DNA from: Xanthomonas hortorum
Lineage (GTDB): Bacteria > Pseudomonadota > Gammaproteobacteria > Xanthomonadales > Xanthomonadaceae
Direction of reading: 5' to 3'
NCBI RefSeq assembly: GCF_024339125.1
Contig: NZ_CP101417.1
Coordinates: 4,475,001-4,539,000, forward strand
DNA length: 64,000 bases
The position numbers and the translations under genes were made by a program. Of this stretch, positions 25,994 to 35,753 are shown piece after piece; within the stretch, counting starts at the first letter, position 1; every line of letters begins with the position of its first letter. A model generated the notes under the pieces. That model ran no database searches. It was not told the origin of the DNA and saw only the letters and a list, made by a program, of their open reading frames with translations.

Positions 25994-28900
25994 ATGCCGA
26001 ATGGCCGCTGGGATCTGCGCAGGAAGTACGGGCGCCGTACCTCGATCGGTGCACTGCTGATTCTCACCGCAGGTTTGATCGCCGCCATCCTGACCGGGCT
26101 TGCGGTGCATCGGCATAACGAACTCGAGCGTGAGCAGCGTTTCAACGATGTGGTGCGCAACCTGTCGCGCAACATCAGCGAGCGCATGTATACCTTCGAA
26201 CATGGCTTGCGCGGCGCACGCGGCGCGGTGATCGGCGCAGGCAGCGGGCTCATCAGTCGCGATCGCTTCACCCAGTACAGCCGCTCGCGCGATTATTCGC
26301 GCGAGTTTCCCGGTGTGCTGGGTTACGGCTATATCCATCGCGTGGCGCCCGCCGACGAAGCGGCCTTTCTGCAGGCTGCGCGTGCCGACGGTGCGCCCGA
26401 TATCCATCGTCGCCCATTGGCGCCCTGGGATGGCGAACGTTTCATGGTGCTGTATTTTGAACCCGAGTCCTCGGGCAACCGGCCGCTCGGGTTGGACATC
26501 GCCTCCGAGCCGCGCCGGCGTGCCGCTGCCTTGCAGGCATCGCGCAGCGGTGAGCCAATCATGACCTCGCCGGTCTCGCTGTCGGGGTATCGCATTCCCA
26601 GCGAAAGCGGATTTCTGGTGCTGCTGGCGGTCTATCGCGAAGGCATGCCGCTGCAGACGCCGCAACAACGCATGCTTGCGACCACCGGCTGGGTCTACGC
26701 GCCTTTCAGCGTCGAACAGATGGTGCAAAGCACCCTGGGCGAACGCGACGACGTTGCGCTGGATCTGTCCGACAAGAACGAGCCGACCCACACGTTCTAT
26801 CGCAGCGGCACGCCGTCGAGCGACAGTGCGCGTCGTCCGCCGATTGTCCAGTTGCTGCCGATCTATGGGCGCACCTGGATCATCACCGCCCACCCCACTG
26901 CCAGCTTTCTCGCCTCGCTCCATCAGACCTCGCCGTGGTTGATGGGCAGCCTGGTGATGGGTGGCTCGGTGCTGTTCGCCGCGCTGCTCTGGCTGTATTT
27001 CAGCAACGGATTGCGCCGCGAAGAAGTGCTGCGCAAACAGATGGAACTGGCTGCACTGGTCAGCAACTCCAGCGAAGCGATCGTTGCCGAAACCCCGGAT
27101 GGACGCATCACGCACTGGAATCCGGCTGCCGAAACGATGTTCGGTTACAGCTCGGAAGAGGCGATCGGCCGCACCTTGGCAACGCTGTTGTTGCCGCAAC
27201 CGTATGCGGTCCCGGAAGTCGAGCACCCCGACGAGCCGCATCCGGTGATGACCTCTGCAGCGCAGATCATGCGCCACCGCGATAGCCACGCAGTCTATGT
27301 GCTGGCCAGCAAGGCGCCGATCCTCGAAGGCGACGACACCCTTACCGGGCATTCGCATTTCTTCCGCGACATCTCCGAGCGGGTGCGCTCGCACCAGCGC
27401 ATCGTCGAGCTCAATGCATCGCTCGAACACCAGGTGGCCGAGCGCACCAGCGAATTGGTGAAATTCTCCGCGCTGCAGCGCGCGATTCTGGCGCACGCCG
27501 GTTACGCCATCATCGCCACCGATTCCAGCGGCTTTGTCACGCTGTTCAACCCAGCTGCAGAAAAATTGCTGGGTTACAAGGCCGAAGAGGTGATCGGCCG
27601 GCGCAAGGCCAGCCAGTTCATCGAGCCGGAAGAACTGCAGGAGCGCGCGCACATGCTGGCCGACCAGACCGGCACACCGGTGGCGCACACCTTGGAAGCG
27701 GTGGCCGCGCTGACCAGCCTCGGCCGCAGCGACACCAGCGAATGGACCTACGTCAGTCACGAAGGCCGTCACCTACCGGTGTTGCTCACGCTGAGCACCT
27801 TGCGCGACGACAACGATCAGGTGATCGGCTACCTGGGCGTGGCGGTGGATCTCACCGAGCAGAAACTGCACGAAAAACAGCTGCGTCTGGCGATGGACGC
27901 GGCCAAGAGCGCCAACCAGTCCAAGTCCGATTTCCTGGCCAACATGAGCCACGAAATCCGCACCCCGATGAATGCCATCCTGGGCATGCTTTATCTGCTT
28001 CAACGCAGCGAGCTGCCTGTTGCGGCGCTGGACATGGTCGCCAAGATCGATCGGTCTGCACGCTCGCTGCTGGAGATCATCAACGACATCCTGGATTTTT
28101 CCAAGATCGAAGCCGGGCGCATCGATCTGGAACGCGCACCGTTCGACCTCAACCAGCTGTTCGACAATATCGCCGACCTGATGCGTTCTTCGCTCAGCGC
28201 CAAGCCGGTGGAAATGATTGTCGAACCCTTGCCGCGCGACAGCCGCTGGCTGCTCGGCGATGCACTGCGCATCAATCAGGTGCTGGTCAATCTGGTCGGC
28301 AATGCGATCAAGTTCACCGAACAGGGCGAGGTGGTGCTGTCGGTGCGGCGCTTCCCCAGTGGCGACCCGAACAAGCTCAAGCTGTTGTTCTCGGTACGCG
28401 ACACCGGCATCGGCATTTCCAAGGAAAAGCAGAGCCTGATCTTTTCGCCGTTTCTGCAAGCCGACACCTCCACCAGCCGGCGTTACGGCGGCAGCGGCCT
28501 GGGCCTGACCATCAGCCGACGCTTGATCGAATTGATGGGCGGCGAACTGGAAGTTGAAAGCGTGCCCGGCCGCGGCAGCGAATTCTATTTTGTGGTGACG
28601 CTGGAAAAATCCGCACCGCCGCAGGCACAGCGCGAGTTGCCGGCGTTGCCGTTGGAGTCGATGCCACGCGTCCTGATCGCCGACGACCACGATGCGGCGC
28701 TCAATAATCTGGTGCGTATCGCCACCGAACTCGGCTGGCGTGTGGATGCGGTGGCCAACGGCCAGGCCGCGTTGCAGGCGATCGAACAGGCCAGCGAGCC
28801 CTACGACATCTTCCTGCTCGACTGGCGCATGCCCGATATCGATGGCGTGGCGATCGCGCGCCAGATACGCGCACGTGCAACACCCGGCCCGCATCCGGTC

Positions 28901-30088
28901 ATCGTGATGGTCACCGCGTACGAGCGCCGCCTGCTGGAGCAACATCCCGAGCAACAGGGTCTGGACGCGGTGATGACCAAACCAGTGACCAGTGCAGCGC
29001 TGCATCGTCTAGTGGAACAACTGTTCGAAGGGCGCGCCGCTGCGCGCGCCGCCACACCCGCCTTCGTCGCACGCCGGCTGGAAGGCGCGCATTTATTGCT
29101 GGTGGACGACAGCGAGATCAACTGCGAAGTGGCACAACGCATTCTCGAAGGCGAAGGCGCCATGGTCACCGTGGCGCACGATGGCGAGCAGGCCATCAAC
29201 ACGCTCAAGCGCGCGCCGGATCTTTTTCATCTGGTGCTGATGGATGTGCAGATGCCGGTGGTGGACGGCTATGAAGCCACGCGACGGCTGCGGCAGATCC
29301 CTGCCCTGGCCAGTCTGCCGGTGATTGCGCTCACGGCCGGTGCGTTTCGTCCGCAACAGGAAAAAGCACTGGAAGCCGGCATGAACGGTTTCATCGCCAA
29401 GCCCTTCAACGTGGAGGAACTGATCGCTGCCATCCGCCATTTCCTGCAGCCTGCACTGCACCGCATTCCCGCGCTTGCCCCGCAGGCCGAGCTGCACGCC
29501 GGCCCTGAGTGGCAACACGCCGATTCGGAGCTATTGGATGCGGCGCGCGCACGCAGCCTGTGGCGCGAACGCGAGCCGTATGCGCGCTATCTGCTCAAAC
29601 TGCTACGCGACAATCCGGACCCGGCCGAAACCGCCGCCGAGCATCTGCGCAACAACGAACTGGCCGCCATCGGTGCGCTGGCGCACAAGCTGCGCGGCGC
29701 CGCAGGGTCGCTGGCATTACCAGCGCTGGCGGGTGCGGCCGGCGATCTGGAAAACCGCATCAATGAAGGCCACGACCTCACCTCTGCGTTGACTGCGCTC
29801 AAAGACACCATGCAGCGCACCGCCACCGCGATCCATGCCTTCCTGCAAGACAGCGAGGGCGACGAAGTCATTGTCGACGATGGTCTCGCGCTGGACGACG
29901 ACAGCGTGCAGATCCTGCAGGCGGCGTTTGCCAGCGACGATGCCGACAAGATCTACCACGCGTTGCTGATCTGCACGCCACAGTTGCCGGGTAACTTGCT
30001 GCAGGAACTGCAACGCGCCATCGAGGATTTCGACTTCCGTCGCGCCGAAGCCACGTTGCGCGACTGGCAGGCCACTCACTTCCGCTGA
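25994..30088 (+). CDS. CHASE-PAS-PAS hybrid sensor histidine kinase with two receivers and an HPt domain
   Basis: Membrane-bound hybrid kinase of 1,364 residues; ATG 25994 follows AAAGGAAAC. Order: membrane helix at about 16-38; periplasmic CHASE domain ([46 protein letters not shown]); second helix near 315-337; PAS at about 350-470 and 490-630; HisKA with phospho-His653 in [15 protein letters not shown]; HATPase with [13 protein letters not shown] and [13 protein letters not shown]; receiver 1 with Asp943 in [11 protein letters not shown]; receiver 2 with Asp1084 in [18 protein letters not shown]; HPt with His1231 in [11 protein letters not shown]. All phosphorelay residues are present. The HD-GYP regulator gene starts 33 bp downstream and is the likely output. 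CHASE ligands are usually small extracellular molecules such as cytokinin-like compounds. Confidence 0.93.
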   Translation: MPNGRWDLRRKYGRRTSIGALLILTAGLIAAILTGLAVHRHNELEREQRFNDVVRNLSRNISERMYTFEHGLRGARGAVIGAGSGLISRDRFTQYSRSRDYSREFPGVLGYGYIHRVAPADEAAFLQAARADGAPDIHRRPLAPWDGERFMVLYFEPESSGNRPLGLDIASEPRRRAAALQASRSGEPIMTSPVSLSGYRIPSESGFLVLLAVYREGMPLQTPQQRMLATTGWVYAPFSVEQMVQSTLGERDDVALDLSDKNEPTHTFYRSGTPSSDSARRPPIVQLLPIYGRTWIITAHPTASFLASLHQTSPWLMGSLVMGGSVLFAALLWLYFSNGLRREEVLRKQMELAALVSNSSEAIVAETPDGRITHWNPAAETMFGYSSEEAIGRTLATLLLPQPYAVPEVEHPDEPHPVMTSAAQIMRHRDSHAVYVLASKAPILEGDDTLTGHSHFFRDISERVRSHQRIVELNASLEHQVAERTSELVKFSALQRAILAHAGYAIIATDSSGFVTLFNPAAEKLLGYKAEEVIGRRKASQFIEPEELQERAHMLADQTGTPVAHTLEAVAALTSLGRSDTSEWTYVSHEGRHLPVLLTLSTLRDDNDQVIGYLGVAVDLTEQKLHEKQLRLAMDAAKSANQSKSDFLANMSHEIRTPMNAILGMLYLLQRSELPVAALDMVAKIDRSARSLLEIINDILDFSKIEAGRIDLERAPFDLNQLFDNIADLMRSSLSAKPVEMIVEPLPRDSRWLLGDALRINQVLVNLVGNAIKFTEQGEVVLSVRRFPSGDPNKLKLLFSVRDTGIGISKEKQSLIFSPFLQADTSTSRRYGGSGLGLTISRRLIELMGGELEVESVPGRGSEFYFVVTLEKSAPPQAQRELPALPLESMPRVLIADDHDAALNNLVRIATELGWRVDAVANGQAALQAIEQASEPYDIFLLDWRMPDIDGVAIARQIRARATPGPHPVIVMVTAYERRLLEQHPEQQGLDAVMTKPVTSAALHRLVEQLFEGRAAARAATPAFVARRLEGAHLLLVDDSEINCEVAQRILEGEGAMVTVAHDGEQAINTLKRAPDLFHLVLMDVQMPVVDGYEATRRLRQIPALASLPVIALTAGAFRPQQEKALEAGMNGFIAKPFNVEELIAAIRHFLQPALHRIPALAPQAELHAGPEWQHADSELLDAARARSLWREREPYARYLLKLLRDNPDPAETAAEHLRNNELAAIGALAHKLRGAAGSLALPALAGAAGDLENRINEGHDLTSALTALKDTMQRTATAIHAFLQDSEGDEVIVDDGLALDDDSVQILQAAFASDDADKIYHALLICTPQLPGNLLQELQRAIEDFDFRRAEATLRDWQATHFR

Positions 30089-30121
30089 CCGCCGCCCGCG
30101 CCGGTTCGCAAGGATCCATCC

Positions 30122-31114
30122 ATGCCGTCCCGTCCACTGCTCTGCGTCGACGACGAATCCAGCAACCTGGCGACCCTGCGCCAGCTGCTGCGAGACGATT
30201 TCCCGTTGGTCTTCGCCAAATCCGGCGGCGAGGCGCTGGATGCGGTCAGCCGCCACGCGCCGGCGCTGATCCTGCTGGATGTCGAATTGCCCGACATGGA
30301 TGGATATGCGGTGGCGCGCACGCTCAAGCAGCAACCTTCCAGCACCATCATCCCGATCCTGTTCGTGACCTCGCGCAGCAGCGAGCAGGACGAACGCGCG
30401 GGGCTGGAAGCGGGCGCGGCCGATTACGTCAGCAAGCCCTACTCGCCCGCGCTGCTCAAGGCGCGCATCGCCACCCAACTGAAGCTGGCAGAAAATGCGC
30501 GCCTGGCCCAGCAGTACCGCGATGCGATCCATCTGCTCGGCACCGCCGGCCAAGGACAGGACGCCGACACCGGCGCGCATATCTGGCGCATGGCTGTGTA
30601 TGCGCGCGTGCTGGCCGAAACAGTCGGTTGGTCCACACAACAGGCGCAGCTGCTGCAGGACGCCGCGCCCCTGCACGATGCCGGCAAGATCGCCGTGCCC
30701 GGCAGCATCCTGCACAAGCCCGATGCGCTGGACGAACACGAACGCTCGGTGGTGCGTCAGCATCCGCAGATCGGCCACGATTTGCTGCGCCACGGCCGCG
30801 GCCCGGTGTTTCAACTGGCCGCAGAAATCGCGCTGCATCATCACGAATGCTGGGACGGCAGCGGCTACCCCAAGGGGTTGGCCGGCGATGCCATTCCCGA
30901 ATCCGCGCGCATCGTGGCGGTGGCCGACGTCTTCGACGCACTGTGCGGGCGGCGCGCCTACAAGGCCCCATGGACGGTGGAAGACGCCGTGCGCAAGCTG
31001 GAAAGCATGGCCGGCAAACAACTGGAACCGCGCCTAGTGCAACATTTCCGCGAGGCCTTGCCGCAGATCCTGCAGATCAAGGACGCCTGGGACAGCCCGG
31101 CTGTACAGCGTTGA
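30122..31114 (+). CDS. HD-GYP-domain response regulator, probable c-di-GMP phosphodiesterase
   Basis: 330-residue RpfG-like regulator. Residues 1-120 are a receiver (LLCVDDESSNLATLRQLL, phospho-Asp53 in ILLDVELPDMDGYAVA, Lys in YVSKPYSP). Residues about 140-320 are an HD-GYP domain: HD pair at 185-186 in LHDAGKIAVPGSILHKPDALDEHE, HHHECWDGSGYPKGL with GYP at 248-250, and VAVADVFDALCGRRAYK. All metal ligands and the GYP motif are kept, so hydrolysis of c-di-GMP is expected. It lies 33 bp after the hybrid kinase gene, in a pairing like RpfC/RpfG but without an rpfF-type synthase nearby. Its ATG starts after a GGATCC-rich stretch with GGA near the right distance. Confidence 0.93.
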   Translation: MPSRPLLCVDDESSNLATLRQLLRDDFPLVFAKSGGEALDAVSRHAPALILLDVELPDMDGYAVARTLKQQPSSTIIPILFVTSRSSEQDERAGLEAGAADYVSKPYSPALLKARIATQLKLAENARLAQQYRDAIHLLGTAGQGQDADTGAHIWRMAVYARVLAETVGWSTQQAQLLQDAAPLHDAGKIAVPGSILHKPDALDEHERSVVRQHPQIGHDLLRHGRGPVFQLAAEIALHHHECWDGSGYPKGLAGDAIPESARIVAVADVFDALCGRRAYKAPWTVEDAVRKLESMAGKQLEPRLVQHFREALPQILQIKDAWDSPAVQR

Positions 31115-31180
31115 TTTGAAAGCGGTGACCCGAAAAGTGGATCTGGAAACGTTGATCTGAAACCTGGGCGCTGATGCTTC

Positions 31181-31228
31181 CCTTCTCCCATCGGGAGAAG
31201 GTGGCGCGCAGCGCCGGATGAGGGTACG
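31181..31228. repeat. Dual-hairpin CTTCTCCC repeat, copy 2
   Basis: Arms CCTTCTCCC/GGGAGAAGG (31181-31201) and a second stem GGCGC/GCGCC (31203-31215), then GGATGAGGGTAC. The second stem differs in sequence from copy 1 (GCCC/GGGC) but still pairs. Confidence 0.87.
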
Positions 31229-31324
31229 GAATACGCGCTGTGTTGGCGCGGAAGGTTTGAGTTGGTCAAGTGGTGATCCGGGCGATCTGAAGCGAGCGAT
31301 CAGAGTCGGCTGTCTCCCGCCGTA

Positions 31325-31437
31325 CCCTCACCCCAACCCCCGCTCCGCGCCCCGGCCCGCGCTAGCAGCGCGTGCGCACCAAGGCACGCGCGACAGTGTC
31401 GCGCAAGCAGTGCCTTGGTGCCCCGCAGGGAGAGGGG
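31325..31437. repeat. CCCTCACCCC/GAGAGGGGC repeat interrupted by a large palindrome
   Basis: The outer parts (CCCTCACCCCAACCCC at 31325 and GCAGGGAGAGGGGC ending 31437) are the ends of a common short repeat. Between them lies a hairpin with arms CACCAAGGCAC (31377-31387) and GTGCCTTGGTG (31410-31420) containing a second stem GCGCGAC/GTCGCGC. This appears to be one repeat nested in another. Confidence 0.65.
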
Positions 31438-31445
31438 CTCTGGAT

Positions 31446-31492
31446 CCTTCTCCCATCGGGAGAAGGTGACGCGTAGCGCCGGATGAGGGTAC
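31446..31492. repeat. Dual-hairpin CTTCTCCC repeat, copy 3
   Basis: Same orientation as copy 2. The first stem (31446-31466) is identical; the second stem GACGC/GCGCC (31468-31480) carries one A-C mismatch that would be G-U on the other strand. Confidence 0.85.
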
Positions 31493-31793
31493 AGGCAGCT
31501 CGGGGACGACCGGCCGACAATTCATCACTTCGCGCCTCCTACATCGCCATCGCGCGCTCCTACGTCACCATCAGCCGCCTTAGCCGCCAACCTCTGCATC
31601 AACGCCAACACCCGACACAACACCCAAACCACCACATCTACATCACCACACACGCACTGTTACCCACGTGCGCTTGAACCCCGCCCCACACCAGCCGACA
31701 ATACCCATGTTGCGCCGCACAACACCGTGCGACACGGGCCGATCTGGTTGCCGTCTGTGGCGCCAGCGATGCGACCCCGCAACCGAGAGTCCG

Positions 31794-33224
31794 ATGTCCT
31801 CCAGCGTGTCCGAGGCCGGCGCCATGCCGCCGCCGCGTTATCCCGATTACCGCATCATCTCGCTGATCCTGGCCTGCGCCATTTTCATGGAGCAGATGGA
31901 CGCCACCGTGCTGGCGACCGCGCTACCGACCCTGGCGCACGACTTCGGCGTCGCCGCGCCGGCCATGAGCATCGCCATGACCAGCTATCTGCTGGCGTTG
32001 GCGGTGCTGATTCCGGCCAGCGGCGCCATCGCCGACCGCTTCGGCCTGCGTCGCGTCTTCGGTGCATCGATCTGGGTGTTCGTCAGCGGCTCGATCCTGT
32101 GTTCGCTGGCCGACAGCCTGCCCACCATGGTCGCCGCGCGCGTGCTGCAAGGCGCCGGTGGCGCGATGATGGCCCCGCTCGGCCGGCTGATCCTGTTGCG
32201 CACGGTCGAACGCCGGCATCTGGTGTCGGCGATGGCCTGGACGCTGGTGCCGGCCTTTATCGGCCCGATGCTCGGCCCACCGCTGGGCGGATTTTTCGTC
32301 TCGTATCTGGATTGGCGCTGGATCTTCTACATCAACGTGCCGATCGGCATCGCCGGCTTTCTGCTGGTGCGCCGTTTCATCCCCGACATTCCCACCGAAT
32401 CGGCCCCCGCACGCTTCGACCTGAGCGGTTTCGTGCTGTGCGGCACCGCGTTGGGCTGCCTGTTGTTCGGCCTGGAAATGGTCAGCCAGGAAAACGGCAT
32501 CGGCAAAGCGAGCTGGCTGCTGGCGATCGGCGGCGGCGCGGCACTGGGATATCTGTGGCATGCGCGCCACCACCCTGCCCCGCTGCTGGATCTGAGCCTG
32601 TTGCGGATCGACTCGTTCCGGTTGTCGGTGATTGGCGGCGCACTGATGCGCATCACCCAGGGCGCGCATCCGTTCCTGCTGCCGCTGCTGTTCCAGATCG
32701 GCTTCGGCATGAGCGCCGCGCACAGCGGGCGCCTGATTCTGGCCACCGCGCTCGGCGCGTTGTTGATGCGCAGCATCACCCCGCAGTTGCTGCGCCGCTT
32801 CGGTTATCGCAACAGCCTGATCGGCAACGGCGTGCTCGCCAGCCTGGGCTATATGGTGTGTGCCTTTTTCCGGCCCGACTGGCCGCACGCCCTGATGTTC
32901 GGGCTCTTGCTGTGCTGCGGCGCCTTCATGTCGTTCCAGTTCGCCGCCTACAACACCATCGCCTACGAAAACGTCCCCGCGTCACGCATGAGCCGCGCCA
33001 GCAGCCTATACACCACCTTGCAGCAGCTGATGCTTTCGGTGGGCGTGTGCGCCGGCGCGATGATTCTGAAACTGGCGATGCTGGCTGGCGATCATATCCA
33101 GCCGCAGCAACGCGATTTCTCGCTGGCGTTCTGCGTGGTCAGCCTGATCTCGCTCAGCGCCACCTGGTGGCATCTGCGCTTCGACAAGCATGCCGGGCAG
33201 GAAATGAGCGGGCACCGCGCCTAG
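31794..33224 (+). CDS. DHA2-family MFS transporter (EmrB/QacA-like)
   Basis: Inner-membrane exporter of 476 residues. ATG 31794 (MSSSVSEAGAMPP) has GAGAG just upstream; the preceding 42 codons of open frame are Arg/Cys-rich and rejected. Membrane segments begin with ISLILACAIFMEQMDATVLATALPTLAHDFG, the DHA2 signature, and the motif C segment GPMLGPPLGGFFVSYLDWRWIFYINVPIG is clear. About 14 segments are predicted. Unlike the operon at the start of the window it has no fusion protein or outer-membrane partner, so it probably acts alone, moving drugs or metabolites into the periplasm. It ends in a convergent gap containing a strong hairpin. Confidence 0.88.
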   Translation: MSSSVSEAGAMPPPRYPDYRIISLILACAIFMEQMDATVLATALPTLAHDFGVAAPAMSIAMTSYLLALAVLIPASGAIADRFGLRRVFGASIWVFVSGSILCSLADSLPTMVAARVLQGAGGAMMAPLGRLILLRTVERRHLVSAMAWTLVPAFIGPMLGPPLGGFFVSYLDWRWIFYINVPIGIAGFLLVRRFIPDIPTESAPARFDLSGFVLCGTALGCLLFGLEMVSQENGIGKASWLLAIGGGAALGYLWHARHHPAPLLDLSLLRIDSFRLSVIGGALMRITQGAHPFLLPLLFQIGFGMSAAHSGRLILATALGALLMRSITPQLLRRFGYRNSLIGNGVLASLGYMVCAFFRPDWPHALMFGLLLCCGAFMSFQFAAYNTIAYENVPASRMSRASSLYTTLQQLMLSVGVCAGAMILKLAMLAGDHIQPQQRDFSLAFCVVSLISLSATWWHLRFDKHAGQEMSGHRA

Positions 33225-33246
33225 CGCGCATTATCAACGTGGATTC

Positions 33247-33276
33247 GCCTGACAACACCGCCGGGTGTTGTCAGGC
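33247..33276. terminator. Hairpin in convergent gap, probable bidirectional terminator
   Basis: Perfect 13-bp arms GCCTGACAACACC and GGTGTTGTCAGGC with a 4-base loop, between the stops of the convergent DHA2 gene (33224) and small membrane protein gene (33283). There is no U-tract on either side, so termination would be inefficient or Rho-assisted; it may instead protect mRNA 3' ends. Confidence 0.65.
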
Positions 33277-33282
33277 ATGCAC

Positions 33283-33705
33283 TCATCGCGCGTTCTTGTT
33301 TCGGCGCTGTGCGGCATCGGCACGTGTCACCAGCAGGAACGCCAGCGGAAAGCCGACTTCGATCGCGACCGCCGAAAAGATGCCTGCGTTGACGTGCCCG
33401 GCCCCCCACTCCGCAACGCCCAGCACTGCCAGCAGCAGGCACGCGGTGACGAAGCCTGCGATCACCGCCCGGCGGCCCGGCGACGGCGGCGCATTTCTCA
33501 CCAGGACCAGCATGACGCCGATGGCGGCATACAGCGGCGCGGCGCGGCGGCCGACCAGGCCCAGCGCATTGCTGTCGAACGCGACGCCCCAGTTGGCCAG
33601 CATGGTCGCAGGCGCAAGCAACCAGGCGGCGCCCAAGGCGAAAAGCAACAACGCCGATAACGTGGCCAGGAAGCGGAATGCACGTGACGCGGTGGGCGTG
33701 CTCAT
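33283..33705 (-). CDS. Small integral membrane protein, four predicted helices
   Basis: 140 residues from ATG 33705, which overlaps the stop of the upstream oxidoreductase gene by 4 bp (ATGA). The longer open frame reading back to 33846 is repeat-free but overlaps a conserved gene and is rejected. Four hydrophobic segments are visible: FLATLSALLLFALGAAWLLAP, APLYAAIGVMLVLV, AVIAGFVTACLLLAVLGV and GIFSAVAIEVGFPLAFLLV. I do not recognise a named family; similar small proteins often accompany TetR-regulated redox clusters. Coupled translation with the quinone oxidoreductase suggests a shared role, for example at the membrane quinone pool, but this is only positional inference. Confidence 0.75.
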   Translation of the reverse strand: MSTPTASRAFRFLATLSALLLFALGAAWLLAPATMLANWGVAFDSNALGLVGRRAAPLYAAIGVMLVLVRNAPPSPGRRAVIAGFVTACLLLAVLGVAEWGAGHVNAGIFSAVAIEVGFPLAFLLVTRADAAQRRNKNAR

Positions 33706-34688
33706 GCGTTCACGTCCACGACAGTGCGCCCCTGCACCTTGCCTTCCAATAGCTGGACGGCAATTTGCGGCACCTCGGCCAGGCCGATGGTGTGGGTTGT
33801 CGTTGCGAGCTTGCCCAGATCCAGATCGCGCGCCAAACGCGACCACGCCTGCACGCGCACGGCTTGCGGCGCGTTGACCGAGTCGATGCCGGCCAGCGTG
33901 ACATTGCGCAGGATGAAAGGCAGCACCGATGCCGGCAGTTGAACACCCTGCGCCATGCCGAAGGCGGTGACGACGCCGCGATACTGCGTCTGCGCCAGCG
34001 CGTTTGCCAGCGTGTGGCTGCCCACCGCATCCACCACACCGGCCCAGCGTTCCTTGCTGATCGGCGAACCGGGTTCGGACAAGCTGGCGCGGTCGATGAT
34101 CTCGGCGGCGCCCAGGCTGTGCAGATACTCGGCTTGCTCCAGGCGGCCGGTGGAGGCGACCACGCGATAGCCCAGGCCCGAGAGCAAGGCAATGGCGACC
34201 GAACCGGCACCGCCGTTTGCGCCGGTGACCAGGATGTCACCGCGTTCGGGTGTCAGCCCGCCGTGTTCCAGTGCCAGCACCGCCAGCATGGCGGTGTATC
34301 CGGCGGTACCGATCGCCATCGCATCGCGCGTGGAAAATGCGTCTGGAATCTTGACCAACCAATCGCCAGGCACCCGCGCCTTCTGCGCGAAGCCGCCATG
34401 GTGGGTCTGACTCAAGCCCCAGCCATTGGCCAGCACACGATCTCCAACCGCAATGCCCGGAAACGTGGACGCTTCGACCACACCGGCAAAGTCGATGCCC
34501 GGAATCAGCGGGAACTGACGAATGATCGGGCCCCGCCCGGTCACCGCCAGTGCGTCCTTGTAGTTGACGGTCGAGTAGTCGATGGCAACCGTGACATCGC
34601 CCGGCATCAGGTCGTCTTCGTTGAACTGGACCACGGTGGTAGCAACCATCTCGCTGGTTTGATTCGCCAGCAAAGCGTTGAAGGTCAT
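33702..34688 (-). CDS. MDR-family acrylyl-CoA reductase/quinone oxidoreductase (AcuI/YhdH-like)
   Basis: NADPH-dependent reductase of 328 residues; ATG 34688 follows GGAGAAGG. The YhdH/AcuI pattern is clear: LMPGDVTVAIDYSTVNYKDALAVTGRGPIIRQFPLIPGIDFAGVV, GDRVLANGWGLSQTHHGGFAQKARV, then the Rossmann motif VTGANGGAGSVAIALLSGLGY near residues 150-172. Zinc ligands of alcohol dehydrogenases are absent. Members reduce acrylyl-CoA or small quinones and enones. It is third in the tetR-SDR-reductase-membrane protein run on the minus strand, 111 bp after the SDR gene, fitting a role in electrophile detoxification. Confidence 0.9.
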   Translation of the reverse strand: MTFNALLANQTSEMVATTVVQFNEDDLMPGDVTVAIDYSTVNYKDALAVTGRGPIIRQFPLIPGIDFAGVVEASTFPGIAVGDRVLANGWGLSQTHHGGFAQKARVPGDWLVKIPDAFSTRDAMAIGTAGYTAMLAVLALEHGGLTPERGDILVTGANGGAGSVAIALLSGLGYRVVASTGRLEQAEYLHSLGAAEIIDRASLSEPGSPISKERWAGVVDAVGSHTLANALAQTQYRGVVTAFGMAQGVQLPASVLPFILRNVTLAGIDSVNAPQAVRVQAWSRLARDLDLGKLATTTHTIGLAEVPQIAVQLLEGKVQGRTVVDVNA

Positions 34689-34799
34689 TGCCTTCTCCTG
34701 TTCGGATTGAGGCCGCGCGCGTTATCGCGTCACGGCGGTGTATCGGCAACGGCAGTCGCTGCGACTGCCGCTGCTGGTCTCTGCAGCGTCTGACAAAAC

Positions 34800-35654
34800 T
34801 TATCTGGCGTGCGTGGGTGTCTTGGCATCAACAGGCGTGTTTGCATCCAAGTGCAGATTCTTGCGAATCAGCGACTGAAACACGCCTGCCGGTGCAAACC
34901 GCCGCAAGAACTGCAGTTGTCCGGCGATCTTGCCCGCGGTGTAGCGCACCTTGGGGTGCTCGGCGCGGGCCGCCTTCACCACCACGTCGGCCACCACGGA
35001 TGGCTCGTCTGCAATCGCCATTGCCTGCGCCACCACTTTTCCAACTTCCGCGCGAACCTGCCGATAGGTTTCCAGCGGCGCGTCGGGGGCCAGATTGTTC
35101 GCCTCGAACTGGGTCTTGGTGTAGGCCGGTTCGATGACTGTGACCCGGATCCCGTAGCTGCGCAGCTCGTGGTCCACCGCCTCGGAATACCCTTCCACCG
35201 CATGTTTGCTGGCGGCATACAGCGCCGCATACGGGGTGGGCACCAGACCGATGATCGAGCCGATGTTGATGATGCGGCCACTGCCCTGGCGGCGCATATG
35301 CGGCACCACCGCACGCGTCATCCGCACGACGCCGAGAAAGTTGGTGTCGAAAATGGCCTTGGCCTGCTCGATCGAGCTTTCTTCCGCCGCTGCGGGAGAC
35401 ACGCCGAAACCGGCATTGTTGACCAGCAGGTCGATGCGACCCTCCTGTCGCAACAGTTCCTGGATGGCCGCATCCACGGACTCATCGCTGGTCACATCCA
35501 GCGCCAGCAACTTGAAGGCGCGCTGCCCGGATTGCGCGCCGCGACGGCTGGTGCCGTACACCGTATAGCCGGCGGCGGCCAACGCTTCGGCACTAGCTTC
35601 GCCAATGCCGGAGGATGCGCCGGTCACCAGCGCAACAGGGGATGTGTTTGTCAT
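34800..35654 (-). CDS. Short-chain dehydrogenase/reductase (classical SDR)
   Basis: 284-residue NAD(P)-dependent oxidoreductase. The cofactor motif VTGASSGIGEASAEAL is at about 9-24, the NNAGFG structural motif follows near residue 84, and the catalytic YxxxK is Tyr146-Lys150 in LYAASKHAVEGYSEAV. IRVTVIEPAYTKTQF is the usual loop after the active site. The extended C-terminus (AGKIAGQLQFLRRFAPAGVFQSLIRKNLHL) is common in oxidoreductases of the YqjQ-type group. ATG 35654 follows AGGA. It lies between the TetR gene and the AcuI-like reductase on the same strand and is probably under that regulator. Substrate unknown. Confidence 0.88.
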   Translation of the reverse strand: MTNTSPVALVTGASSGIGEASAEALAAAGYTVYGTSRRGAQSGQRAFKLLALDVTSDESVDAAIQELLRQEGRIDLLVNNAGFGVSPAAAEESSIEQAKAIFDTNFLGVVRMTRAVVPHMRRQGSGRIINIGSIIGLVPTPYAALYAASKHAVEGYSEAVDHELRSYGIRVTVIEPAYTKTQFEANNLAPDAPLETYRQVRAEVGKVVAQAMAIADEPSVVADVVVKAARAEHPKVRYTAGKIAGQLQFLRRFAPAGVFQSLIRKNLHLDANTPVDAKTPTHAR

Positions 35655-35753
35655 AGGAATTCCTAAAGTGCAGTGAGTGACAGGCGCAGGTGTTTGACGA
35701 TCAAAAACCGCGCGGGATGCGGATACACGTGTGTCGGGATGCGCGTGTGTCGG

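Larger units (their letters stand above)
31115..31793. other. Intergenic region, 679 bp, packed with small repeats
   Basis: No gene is supported. It contains two direct copies of the dual-hairpin repeat, a larger repeat with an inserted palindrome between them, a stray REP half-site (GCGCGCTCCTAC near 31550), and then AT-richer sequence with CACCACA-like runs before the DHA2 transporter start. Confidence 0.8.

Noticed and set aside
31727-33877. Plus-strand open frame of 716 codons overlapping the DHA2 transporter
   Set aside because: Arg-rich shifted-frame reading of a clear membrane transporter, continuing into the convergent genes.
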